The notes beneath the pieces are model-generated. The model had not been told where the DNA came from. It worked only from the letters and a program-made list of their open reading frames with translations, and ran no database searches. From Parelaphostrongylus tenuis (taxonomy: Eukaryota > Nematoda > Chromadorea > Rhabditida > Metastrongylidae), in contig JAHQIW010006948.1 in NCBI GenBank assembly GCA_019055375.1, positions 1-64,000 on the forward strand: a DNA stretch of 64,000 nucleotides, in the 5' to 3' direction. Shown here piece after piece: positions 1 through 12,500 of the stretch (positions are counted from its first letter, which is position 1; each line of letters begins with the position of its first letter). Position numbers and translations under genes: made by a program.

Positions 1-459
1 GTGCTTTCTTTCTCTATCATTTTTCCTTTCTTTTTTTTTGGTCCGGCGGCAATGCCATTTGATGTAACCTATGATTTGATCGCCGTTCACCGGTTGTTGA
101 ATCGCTGATGCCGGATGACCAAGACAAAACAAAACCTTTTTGAAGGCTTTCACTTGGAATTTGTAGTTTATTTTCTCACCAGAATTTCGTCATAAAAAGA
201 TGTAAAGGAGTTTGATGTGCATTGTTATTTCTTCCAAATGGCAAAAATATTGTCAAAAGCTGTAGACTGCATTTGATATACGGGAGATCAAGGTTTTCAT
301 AAATGGTTTTGAAGAGAAATACTTAAAAGTGAAGTGAATTTGAAAAGTAATATATGTTTCATAAGTCGAATGTATTTGTACTGTTTCCATCTCATATACA
401 ACCTTATCTGCATATGCTTCTTCTTCGTATCTTCTTTCAACTTAGTGCTTTTGAAGAAA

Positions 460-582
460 ATGACTACCAGTTGTGTTTCAGAATGCCCTCTGGGCTGCAA
501 TGTGATCCGTCAGAAGTGGGATCAGCAAGCCCTGCCGGGATTCGCATTCCAGCGTCGAGCTCCAGCCCTGGAACAGCAACCG
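460..582 (+). CDS. PTR-like gene, exon 1 (N-terminal cytosolic)
   Basis: Open frame MTTSCVSECPLGCNVIRQKW and on to ALEQQP, ending at a strong donor CCG|GTAAGT in phase 0. The next exon then continues QGPPPSVPLEE without a break. The ATG at 460 has a favourable AAAATG context. However, a classic nematode acceptor GTGTTTCAG ends at 481, so the exon may instead start at 482, with the true start upstream or trans-spliced there. The exon is Cys-containing and has no recognisable domain. It lies 9 kb from exon 2, so membership rests on frame and phase continuity alone. Confidence 0.5.
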
Positions 583-3500
583 GTAAGTTATGCCTTGCAG
601 CACAAACGTTTGATGAATACTCAAAAAGGTTCTATCAAAACATTTGAAAGCTCACCATGCTGGATCAAAGCCTTCTTTCACTTCTTTCTTTTGATCACCG
701 TCCTCACCATCAACAATATCTCCTTCCTCAATTTTTCACCATCAGTAGTCTTTATTGTGCTTCACATTATCTGACTTTCTATATTGATCTTTCCGCTACT
801 ATCTTCCATGAACTAAATCCCACTAAAGTCTGCGCCTTTCTCTACTCCGTAAATTGAACAATGTCCTTCCAATAACATGGAGCTCTCGATAAAAGTTCCT
901 TGCAAAAAAAAGATAAACGGAAAGAAAATGAGAAATTAATGAAGACAAATGAGGTCACAAAAGTAGTACTCGTGATGACTAGTCGTTTCCTTTATTGCTA
1001 TCAATTCGTCGTGATAATCGTTCAGTTTATCATTGAAGAAGGTTGTTGCTAAATTACAGCATCGTTAAATTCCTTTCTTTTATTTTTTTTTTTGCTTCGG
1101 TTACTCTTTTTATGCTAGTTTTAGTAGTTTCACTACGAGACATTCCTTTGCTTAGTTTAATTATTACTTTCACTACTCCTTTATGGTGGTTTCTTTGCTC
1201 AGAAACTCCAAAATCTGTCGTGAAAAGCTTTAAGTTTTGGAAGTAAAAGCACAGCAGTGTTTTTGGCCTTCTTTCAGCGCTTGAATGGAGTTTAAACGAT
1301 GAGTGGACTCAAATTCAATCGCTAATCTATTAGATATGAAACTTTGAAAATTCCTGTATCCGTTTTTAATCAAAAATGTTCAATTTTTTCCACTGGTTTT
1401 TTCGTCGGAGAGCAAAACCGGTTTTCTTATCACTTTCAATATAGTACAATAGTCAAGCGAACGTCTTCCTCTTTCGTAATCCATCTTCAGGTCACATTGA
1501 TCAGATTTTTCTCAGCATTCTTCGGTGACACTTCTGCTAATTTGCCGCATGAATCTCGCAATGATTGGTAACAGTGACAGCAGTTCCAGGAAACGGTAAG
1601 GTGTTGAACGACAAACATTTTGGAGAAATCCTAGAGTAAGCAGAAAAATTAGGTCAATTTTATCACTTCGATCCATTTGAGCGGAGATTCTTTTCAAGTC
1701 TTCAAGTGATAGAATGTTGGGAGAATCTCGCTAAAGACTCTTCGGCAGAGTTTTTCCCGCAATCCGGTAGACGTCAGCGGTCGCAATGACCGAGTTTTTC
1801 ACAACTGATTGATTTCGCTCCAAGATGTTCACAAAACCATTATTTTCTATTCATTTTATTGTAAAGTTTGTTCCGACCACTAAACCAGCTGATTCACAAT
1901 GCTGTCTGGAGGTTACGTTTTCCAGTTGCTTTGAACATAAAGTGTAGTGATCTTATCACTATTACCGCTCGTATTTCCCGGAAACGTGTCGTATTTTAAG
2001 ATCATTAATCGATGTCCTACTCTAGTAGATAAAAATTTTTTTAGCCGGCATTTTTTTCATCAAACGCAGCTTGATTTTACGTCTACGATTGATACGAATA
2101 TGATCAAGAGCTAAATTGGTGAAGAAGAGAGGTTTTTCATGTGGGCACAATAATAAACAAGGAGCTGCTATGACGGATAATCAGTGAGGCTGTATCAAAC
2201 TGAACTGAACTTTTACAAAAAGGCTATTTTTTCAGATTGTTACTGCACTGTCTATGTAGTAATTTGATCACTGAATAACTTCTGTTCGGTCCGAAAGTCT
2301 TGCAAAAAAAGCTGTTACCATTTCAATCAATCAACGATTTCACTTACTTTTTCTCAAAAAGTATAGGAATGAAGTCTCTCATACCTTTTTTGTATACATT
2401 GTCTTGATATATTGAGGAAATTTCAGTACATCTTCCCAAATGTTCCAATTTTCGGTAATTCTCTTCTGAAAATTCTTCTTCTTAATGAAGGTGGCTAAAT
2501 CGCTTTGTTAAGAATGCGATTATCACAATGTTAGAGCAATGCCAAGTCCTCACTAGAAAAGTGTACCGACTTTTTTACGTTGGAAAAGACTTTTTCTTGG
2601 AAACTGTAGAAGCAAAATGCCACCTTGGGAGGAATAAAAGGCTTTTTTATGTAGTTTTATGTTTTATGTTTTTTGAATGTCGAATTGTTGACCATATGTT
2701 TTTTGTAGAACATTCCTGTGTACTGTCCCTGTATTTACTTTTCCGCAATATGAACTACAACCACCACAGAGTGATGGAATGTGGACTAGTCTCGGGTGAG
2801 ATTAGAATCTGCCAGTACCTTTACCGAAGGCTCACGTAATACCAGTACACTACCCGCCGTTTGCATTGACTCAGCTAAATTCAAGCCTTACCAGTAAATA
2901 GAAGTTGAAACAATGTGCTTTCGACTGTAGCTCCATCCAGACTGGATTCAGTGCCAATTTCTGCTCTTCATATTAACTTTAGTTGACGGGTTATTGCACA
3001 GTCGCAGGGCACGGCTGAGAGAAAAGTCACACAAGAAACTTTTTGGTCTGGTGAATAGCACAGGAGCACTCGGAAAGGGTGATTACGGGTTCGAAGTCTA
3101 GTTGAACTTCCGACTGTTCGTACTTCGGCGAATTTTGGTTCTAGGTTACTTCAAACCTTCCTACGGGAAATAGACAGTAAATAAAATAAAATGCTGCAAT
3201 TTACTCTGATAATCATCATAGAAACCTTGATTTTGCAGAAGATGATTTAGAGAAAAGTCACTGGTTTTTATAGGGTACCAATAAATCAACAGGATATAAC
3301 AAGATATAATATCGTAATGTATGCCAGTTAAAATAACACGGTTTTCAACGTTTTAATCTCTCATATTAATTTCGAAATCAAAATCATCCTAGATAGATGC
3401 TGTCATCAGCCGCTATTTACAAGTAGGTCTTTCTGTCTTTCTTCTGGAATTCATCACTTCGTCATCGAGGCCGAAGCAACCGGCTACATTGACGGTTGCT

Positions 3501-6500
3501 CTAACCGGCAACCTTTTCTTACGGACTTTTTTCTAAAAGAACTTTGGAGTAGTTTGATTAGTCGCAACATAATTGAAAGTAAACTGACCGGCACTTGAAT
3601 GTCTTTCTTGAGTGAAAGCCGAGTTGTTTTTCGGCGCCATCCGAATGGCGGTTAGCGCCAAGATCTTTCAGATGTAGTAGAAACTGTTTACAGTGGGTGA
3701 GTCATATAAGCATAAAGATTTCAGTTTTTCATATATTTATTGAGTATTACATATAACCGTAATACATATAATGAGTAATATATTGGGGTACCGTGGCCGA
3801 GTAATTGTGATGCTCGTCGCGGGGCGCGGGGAGCCGAGCTTCACTCTCCCCCCGTCCCCCAACCTTCTCCGGCGGTCAACAACAACGCACGATGGAGCCA
3901 CATAGTCAGTTTATTCTCAAGATTGCAAAGATACATACTCGCCCAGTACTCCACGTCATTCATGAAGTAGACGATAAACGAATCGGATGCTAGAAGTACT
4001 GGCATCCGCACAATAAAAATTGCGAAGACGGGTCGTGTGAAAAAAACATATATATAATGAAGACATCTGATGCCAGTTTACGTCTCACAAAAAGGAGACA
4101 GTTACCTTTGTTCTGAATACAAGTGCACCATCCTCTATGGTATCGTGCAAATGACCTTGCAAACAGCAAAGTATGATTTTTCAGCATAAAGGCTGTACAG
4201 TTCAATACTTTTTACTACCGAGAGACGACGAAATAAGACTTGTCGCACAAAAATCTCTCCGTGCAGTCAACTTTTTTGAAATGAGAAACATTGTCTATTT
4301 AGTGGCTAAATTTTTTGATTGCGTTAAAAATTTTAGTCCACGATTGTCAACTGATGATTGACGGGAAGCGACGATTACACTGTTCTGAACGGAGGTTTTA
4401 TTGTTCTAGTGAAGATTAATCGTCAGATCGAATGAGGCCAATATTTTGGGGTACGTGTTTGAAGTTTCATATGATGCCTCGTGCCGTCTCGGGTCAACAC
4501 CAGTATCACTCTTCAAAGCTATGATATATCAAGAATTTCCTCTTTTTTTCATTCTTCTCAATGCAAACACTCTCATATCTTATTAATAATCCTAAACAAC
4601 ATTTTGCAATATACAAGTTGGATGAAAAGCCACAAAGATGTTACTAGAGCCAATGTATTGGTAATGTACATTTGTGACTTTATTAAAGTATCTTCAAATT
4701 TTTGATGAACGTCAGTTGTATAATCACATAACATGCTTTAAGCCTTTTATAGAGTCTGGTATGGCACTTATGAAGCACTAGAAAGGCGCCTGTCTCGCCC
4801 TTCCGGGCTCCTCAGTAGTACGGTGCTTTTTGGTTCACTCGATCCCTTGCAGAGCGATACGCTCCTTCTTATAAAAGAATTGATACCGAGTAACAACCGT
4901 AAGTCAGGTGATAGAATTCCTTGACATTGCAGTCACGAACAGTTGAGCTCAAGGCTTGTAAAGTGAATCGAATCTGGAGGTGTGACTCATGTTACCAATC
5001 GCGAACTCGACTGCTGGCCAATGCAGTGTCAAAGAAACTCATCACCTAACTTGCGATGATTTGTTATTCGGCATCGATTCCTTTATAAGTAGGGATACAA
5101 TCCCTTAAGGCTTTGAAGGTCTCAAAAAGTTTTGAAATTAGAAAAATAAATAAAAAATTCTGAAAATATATTAGAGTACCTCTTTATTCGACTGCTTTCA
5201 TAGACCTTGCTCAAAGTCAATAGTAATTTAATAATGAAGAGGTAACAACTGTATTTTACCCGTTCTATCAACTGACGGTTTTTGCCACTTGTCAAAATTT
5301 TCCTTATGGAGACCTTTTCAACGAAGTCGCTTTGCGATATTCAGTAGCAATTTTGATATATGTGATTTTGATTTTTTCTAATTTTTTATTGCTTATTTAA
5401 TTTATTTAATTTATATTATTTGATTTTGATTAATGTATTAATTTCATTAATTTAATTTAGATTAATTTAAATTGAATTAATTTATATTATTTGATTTTGT
5501 GATTTTCAAGAGACTTTTCTATCTTCGACTGTTTTTTAAGACCTCGCCTAAATTTAATACACCCTAACAGCATATTTTCAGCCTTTCATTAGGTCTGTTA
5601 TGGCATTCATATAATGCTAGCCGTACGTTCCGGCCTTCTGGCCTCATCATTAACACGATTCAGCCTTTGGGTTCAGCCAATCCCCTGTAAGGTAATATGC
5701 ACCCTACATGTAAGGGAATCGACGCCCAATAAGTTACACATAACAGTGAAATTGCAACGACTAACAGTTGTCGATCGCTCATGACTGATAAATTGAATAG
5801 TGCTTCTATGTTCGACTGTTTTTTCAATACTTTGCTTAAAATTTATTAAACCATGAAAACATATTTTTTGATAGGAATTCCTTCCTCTTCTTTTCTTTGC
5901 TGACTTCGAATGGTCTTTTATTAGTTATTAGGCTAAAACCCTTTATGTAAGCTTTTATTTCGCTTCTATCCATCGGATGTAATGATTGGTTTGCGGAGAG
6001 AAGAAAGCTGCCTATTCAAATTCTAGAGATTAACTAAGAACACAAGCTCTTCAACAAGAGGAGAAAGAAAATCGACAAAGTATCCTATTTTCTACTCATT
6101 TTTTTGCCAAATTCTTTTTCTTTGATTGTCTTTTTTGTTTATAAAATTTCCCGTTCCGAGTATGTCAAAGCGCTTCTTATACTTGAATTTTCTATTTGAT
6201 ATTTTCTAATGAATCGAACATGTTTTACTTTCAAGCAATAGCTGTTTTCTTATAGCGCCCCGCCTATATATCTATACATCGTTCTTACACACCTTTCTAT
6301 CTGAAATGTAGGGAGACATTTTTCCAACTTTTCTTTCTATTCAATTAATAGATAGTCGGTCTTGGGATTTCTATTCTTCATGTCCATGGGGCATTGTACC
6401 GTGTGACATTATAAATTTTATAGCTTGTTATACTCTTTTTCAACGCGCCTTTCTTTTTGAGAAAAGAGCAGATGAACGACGATTTTGAAAAATTAGTTTG

Positions 6501-9500
6501 TTGCACCTAAACTGATAACTGTACACTAATGACACTGAAGCAAAGCGCCTTCGGCTACGTTGTTATTGGTTGGTTCCTAATGTGTTAAAAGGTTAAAATG
6601 AACTCTTCAATGACAAAATCACCATAAAGAGCTCAAGTACTTGAATTTAACCTCAAACTTTTTGATTTAGAACGAAATATCTGCCAACTGCTACATTTTT
6701 GGCTTATTCCTCATCTGAAACTGGCGCATCTCCAAGGCGCCATGTTCACTAATTTCATTTGAGTGGTGATTGCGGTTTCACAGAATGAGGGTATTTGTTG
6801 AGTGGAAGGTCCAATACTAGAAGCCAAAGCAATACTAAGAAACTTCGAGACGTGCTCGTCATCTTCAATACTATCGGCATAATCACCCACTATAGCTGTT
6901 TTCTATTGTCCGTAATCGTCTACACCGCCAATTTCCCAGGCTGCTCTCGTTAGTAAGGGGTCGTATTGTGTTAAGCGTTGCTGATGGTGGTTGATAAGAG
7001 ACGAAATTAGGCCAAGATCACTGAATATCAGTGGCGAGTCAGCGTTTCTTCACTACACTACGCTCTTTCTTCTACCACCATCCCGGCTACACTGTAAGAC
7101 GTCGATGATGTGGATCACGAATGGAATTCGTCGTCACGAAAAATCCTCTGTGGCGTGATACGCGTCAGCGTCGAGTGCTATGTCAACTATTCTGGGTCAT
7201 CAGCGACAGTGCTTGAACGATCTGATGAATTTTCTCGAGTTTTGAGACAGACAGAAAGATTGTCCGATAGGGAGTTAATACATATAATAAATCATAGCAG
7301 AGATTTATGAGCGCTAGAAAACGCGAATCAGTGTGGAGACGACAGCACAATAAGCAGTAGAACAAGGTTGTTGCCAGAATTTTTTGCGCACTCCCTTTTT
7401 CCTCTTCTTCTTTGTCCTCTTGATGTTCTCCTACGTGCGTGCATTTGTACACTCGTATGGTGGTACACTTCTTTCAAACAGAAATGTTTTCATCTTATAA
7501 TTACACATTCATCAAGCTTTCTTCCTACCCATAGCAGTGTCGATGAAAGAGTTTCTGCGAAAATTCTGACATCTGAAAAAATCTCCCTGAAACTCTAAAG
7601 AGCCGAATTTTCATGTTTTATGGTTTGCATATGGTTTTGGAAATGTCAATTGCTAGAATTGCGATAGTAACACAGGTATTCTAGAATTCAGGATCTTAGC
7701 ATATTGATAATCTCCTGCAGGGTGATTATTTCACAGTGATGTGACAACACTGATTAGTTCTCAGATCTTACAGTTTGATTTAAATGATATTTGCTCAGTA
7801 ACATGCATAATACGATTCTCAAATGAAGCTACTTTACTGTCCTTCTGTTTCTCAGGAAAGTTTTCAGATACTGATATCTTGCCATTGGTCAAACTATTTT
7901 CTTTTCTCTTATGTCGTGTCAGTGTTGTGCTAGAGAGTTTTTGGAGCTCGTACCCCTCCGAGATGCAGTCGCAGTCGTTGTTATTCAGAAGCCTCAAGAC
8001 TTTGTGAATCAAATTCATGGAAATGTTGATTTCCTTAGCTCATGTACTCCTTTTGTGGAGATGAGCTCTTTGATTTACACGTTTCACATCGCTTTCTAAC
8101 GCTCACCCTCAGCATTAAGCAATAAACCATGTAGGGAATTGTGCCTACGGTTCAGTCCTATAGAATCTCTAGGCTATCTTATTGCGTAGAGCTGTAGAAT
8201 TTGTTTTTAAAAACTCAAGCATACATTCAATCTTTTCGGGACGGCACTTGATCACGACGCAGTTCAAGCGACGCGCAATTTTAGTTTTTTAATCAAGGAT
8301 TTTTCTCCATTTTAGTTAAAAAAAACTTCATGTTTATTGTTACACTCTGATGTCTCATGATTACCTCTACATGATCGTATACTTTTCGCGCATAAAATTA
8401 CGAAACGCGACCATCTTTTCGTTCTCGCAGCATATTATGTAAATTTTTTCCAAAAACAAATTTAAACATCAAATTCATAGAGATTTGAGCTATGGACGAC
8501 TAGCAAGTGCTACGAAAGGCCACTCACAGAAACCAGCCGAGCAAACACAGCAATTGAGTGTGAAATATTACATTGGGTTGGCAAGAAATTTTCCGAACTT
8601 TTTCGCTTTTGTGCAAGTTTATCCCTTTTTTATAACAAATCAAAACGACAAATGACTAAACAAAGTATTTCTCTTCAACTTCAATCACTGTGTACAATCA
8701 ATTAGTGCGCTTCTCTCAACTGTTCCATCACCTAGGACTCGTTAATACGCGGAAAGTGCAGCAGCACTTGAACCCAAATGTTACCCGTGTAACATCAACA
8801 ATCGTTTTTCTCTCAAGACAGATCCATATTGAAACAAATGTGTAAGTGTTTTATACTGAAATAATCGCAAGAAGCTGCTTCAAAGATAGTAAAAACATAA
8901 ACTCAAATACATGGGAAATAATTCCAAAAAGAATGTTTGAAGTCTAAACGACGTTGGTACGCCAGGGCCATACACCGATGTTTCGGAGGTTCAATTTAAA
9001 AACAGTCGATGTTATGGAATAAATTTGGTCTGCCAGCCGAAATCCATCGACTGAACAGTGGTGATGGACCAGCGTCATTGTGCACTATGCCATCACCACA
9101 TACGCCTTCATCCTTGCTATAATGCTGGGCTTAATGTGGGACGGGGGTCACTGACGAGGAGGCCGAATCCTCCGAAACATGGGAAATAATCAACAAGAAC
9201 GAAGTCCGGAAAATTCCTTGCCAATTCAAAATCATTTTCGCTGCTAAAGCACAATAGTAAGCGATTCTCAAAACCAAACATATTGTCAAATTCGCTGAGA
9301 TTTAAGTGATTACCGAATGTTCTAAGAGGAAGTTTTTTTCAGCGAAAAAGGGCTTATGGGATTTTTATATTCAAATCGATACACATTGTCCCGAAGGGGT
9401 TAAACCTTAAAACCGATATTGATTCCAGTCCAATGATTTCGAAATTCACTGTGGCTCATCTTTGTTCGTCCGAAGTTGTCCCGTGCTTCTTATAGAGAAT

Positions 9501-12500
9501 TTAATTTTTTGATTGTTATAGTACAAAAGACGCTTTTCAGCAGGGACCGCCACCGTCGGTTCCGTTAGAAGAGTCGCCTGCCTCGCAACAGATATCAAGC
9601 ACACTGACGCGTCCATCGAGCACGTTAAGTACGCTGAAACGAGAACGAGCAAGAGAACGCTCACGACAACAAAAAGATCAGAAGAATGACGGTGATGCTG
9701 AGTGTAACGACGATTCCAAGGCTGAGATGAACGATCCTGACACAAAATCAACGTCACCGACGAATCCTCCATCAAAAAAGACCACTTACGTGGAGGTAAA
9801 TACGCAATAAGATTCTTCCTCGACATTTTTGTGTATTAAAAGAAAGGAAAAACTTGCGCAATAGTCCAAACTCTGTAGGAAATAGCGCAAAGCTTTTGTG
9901 ACTAAATGCTGCAGCTACTTTGGGACCAAGCAGAGGTTTTTACTTTACAAAGTAGGTGTTGATTTTATCCTGTGGATAGAAGATACAATTTCTTAAAGTT
10001 ATTCTTTTACGTGTTATTGATTTGAAAGCTATATTGCTGCTTTCTTGAAGATTTGATGAGAGTGAGAAACATGAGTTACTAACGAGATTTCACTACCGAC
10101 ATTAGGAATGAAAGCCACTGCGTTTTATATGTCTCTCCATGACACGGTCAAGCATTTTGTTGTGAAGGAGCGAACTCTTTATGAGGTTCAGAAGTAGAAA
10201 GCGATCTTAAGGAAGGTATTCACCCAACCCCCTTGCGCATTCAGCCTACTGATAGCAGATAAATGAGTATGTGACGAGATTAATATCCATTCGATGATTT
10301 GTCATAAAATGTGACTGCAAATTTAAATCTGACAAGTTGATTTATCAGCACACATAATATTTCAAACCATATTTGTCTCGCAGACTTTATGCTGATCCAG
10401 TGTCATTGAAATTTCCTCATTCGGTCTATCGAAGTTGATTTGCCAATATAATGAAATATCGGTGGTCAGACAGATTGATTTAAGTCGTTTCAAGGCTTGT
10501 TAGGTCAGTGGGTCGTGTGGCTTCAATGAGAAGAGCGCGATCGCTGAAGCGTACTCAAGCCGCTGACGTAACAAACCTCGAAAACATCTAAAATAGCCTC
10601 ACTAAATATATCGAGGTTCTGAGAAAGAGGTTTAGACAATAGTCGAATGAAGTGCATCGAATTAATGATATCACCTTATATTATTACCTAACTTCTATGA
10701 GCTCATATGGCGCAGTGGTCAGAGGTGCTCTGTGTCACACACGAGGTGTTCGCTGTTGTGCTTTAGGCTCACCAAGCCATCCAACCCTCCGAGGTCGGTA
10801 AATTGGTACCAGACTGGTCCCAGACTTGTCTGGGATGATATGCAGCACTGACTCGGTTCAGCGGGAGGCCACCGCGAGTCATTGTTAGAGGCCAGATATG
10901 CGTTCAATCACCTCAAACGACACCACGAGTCATTGTAAAAGACCAGATATGCATTCAATCACCTCAAACGAAGTTAAAAATTGAAGACGAATGCATGGCG
11001 CATCCTTAACGGATTGATCAACGCCGAGAGCCTCATCCTTTTTTTTAACTCAATTCCTACTATGAAATTATCCATGGTCATTCTAAATTTCATTCCTGCT
11101 GTGGTATGTGAGAATAGAAGAGTATCAGGTATCGTAGCTTGCGTTCAGGAACCTCACTCGAATGCCAGCACAATGGAGCGGAAAGAGCGTAAACTAGAAA
11201 AAGAACAGGCGTTAGTACGACGAATAACTAACGACATGCAGGTAGCACACTTTGTTCGACAGATGGAGTTGGCCGATACACACTGTAAACGACATCGAGG
11301 AGGTTAGACGAGTTATGTCCTGCCTTTCTCCTACTTTTCCCTATGCGTTTCCTTTTTCAGCATTCTCTACCGGAGTTTTTCGGATTCGCTCGTTACGCTT
11401 TTTTGAAGCCGGTCTCAGGCGTGCTCTTTGGTATCTCGGTAAGGCTGTCGCCAATCATAAGCTGCTTTTCGTGGTGAGTTTTCCTTTTGAACCTGGTACT
11501 CCTTGTTACAGTCTGGTCGATTCTGATACCTACAAGAAGTCAAATGAGAGTGTATTGTTTGATAGCCGTTTGTTTCTCCGTTAGTGATATTTACTAGTGA
11601 CAGCAAAATTGCTTGCATTATACGAATTTATTGATATTCATATCCGTCGTTTGCTTGAAAACAGAAGGAAGAGGAACTTGATTATAGTATCAGGCCCTCA
11701 GCAAAGCTGCTTTTGAACATTGCTTTGAAATTTCTTTGAAGGAAGACTCAAACATCTGATCCTGTTGTCGTTAACAACCTCATGTTTGTTCATTCAAGAA
11801 AATAACAAGCATTTCGATCTGTAGAGAGGGGATCTGCTAGCCTTCTGAATTAATAGGCAATGAAAATTGGTGAAAGCAGCCTAAAGATGATCTAGTCTGA
11901 AGAAATGCTGTCGAGATCACTGTAATTATTATGTTCTGCTATCGGGCTTGATAAGCAAAGATGGGGACATCATTACATCATGCTAATATACGGATTGGTA
12001 ATGGATTAGTTTTCTACTAATCTTTTCTCTTCCGTATCCCTGGTCTCGTGATCTGAACTTTCCTCTGGAGAAGAGCTAAAGGCGGAAATGAGCTCGTACT
12101 TCTCACAACAACTCTACATCTTAATTTTAGAAAAAAATCCTAAAGAAGTAGAGGGCGTTGCGCATACTCATCTCACCCAAGAAGGGTTAACGAAGGAATC
12201 ATCGTAATTACCGTTGAGAGTACTAAACAAGTTATTTGGAAGATGATTCTTCTAGGTTTATTAAAGCTTTGAATAATTCAGAAAATAGGCGAACAGGATT
12301 CCCCGGAGATTCTGCTGTATGGACCACATCATCCTGTCATGGGTCATCGAATCTGTCGGGAGTGTAATCTCCCTTTTGGCTCATTCTTTATCAACAATGA
12401 GAAAGCGCCGGAACAAATCAAGTCCTGTCAGTGCTTCTTGACCAAAATGCCGACCCTTTCTATATTGAAATACTAGCTGCCTGTAATTGGAACGGCAGCA

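Larger units (their letters stand above)
583..9540 (+). other. Intron 1, 8.96 kb, repeat-bearing
   Basis: No convincing coding exon seen. It holds a SINE A copy (3785-4050), paired divergent repeats (4741-4968 and 5581-5800) with AT-rich low-complexity sequence between them (about 5340-5500), and a nested MITE-like element (8573-9229). The open frames inside (for example 2528-2839) have low-complexity, Phe/Tyr/Cys-rich composition and no splice support. Confidence 0.5.
9796..11148 (+). other. Intron 2
   Basis: Non-coding apart from repeats: a GAAACGT-type fold-back fragment (about 10490-10610) and SINE B copy 1 (10701-11046), which ends about 100 bp before exon 3. Confidence 0.55.

Noticed and set aside
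483..647. Frame beginning MPSGLQCDPSEVG in exon 1
   Set aside because: Its phase at the 582 donor does not continue into exon 2 without an early stop. The frame ending ALEQQP does.
11149..11241. Shorter exon 3 using donor CAG|GTAGCA
   Set aside because: It would force exon 4 into HSLPEFFGFARYAF, losing the conserved RFFEAGLRRALWYLGK reading.
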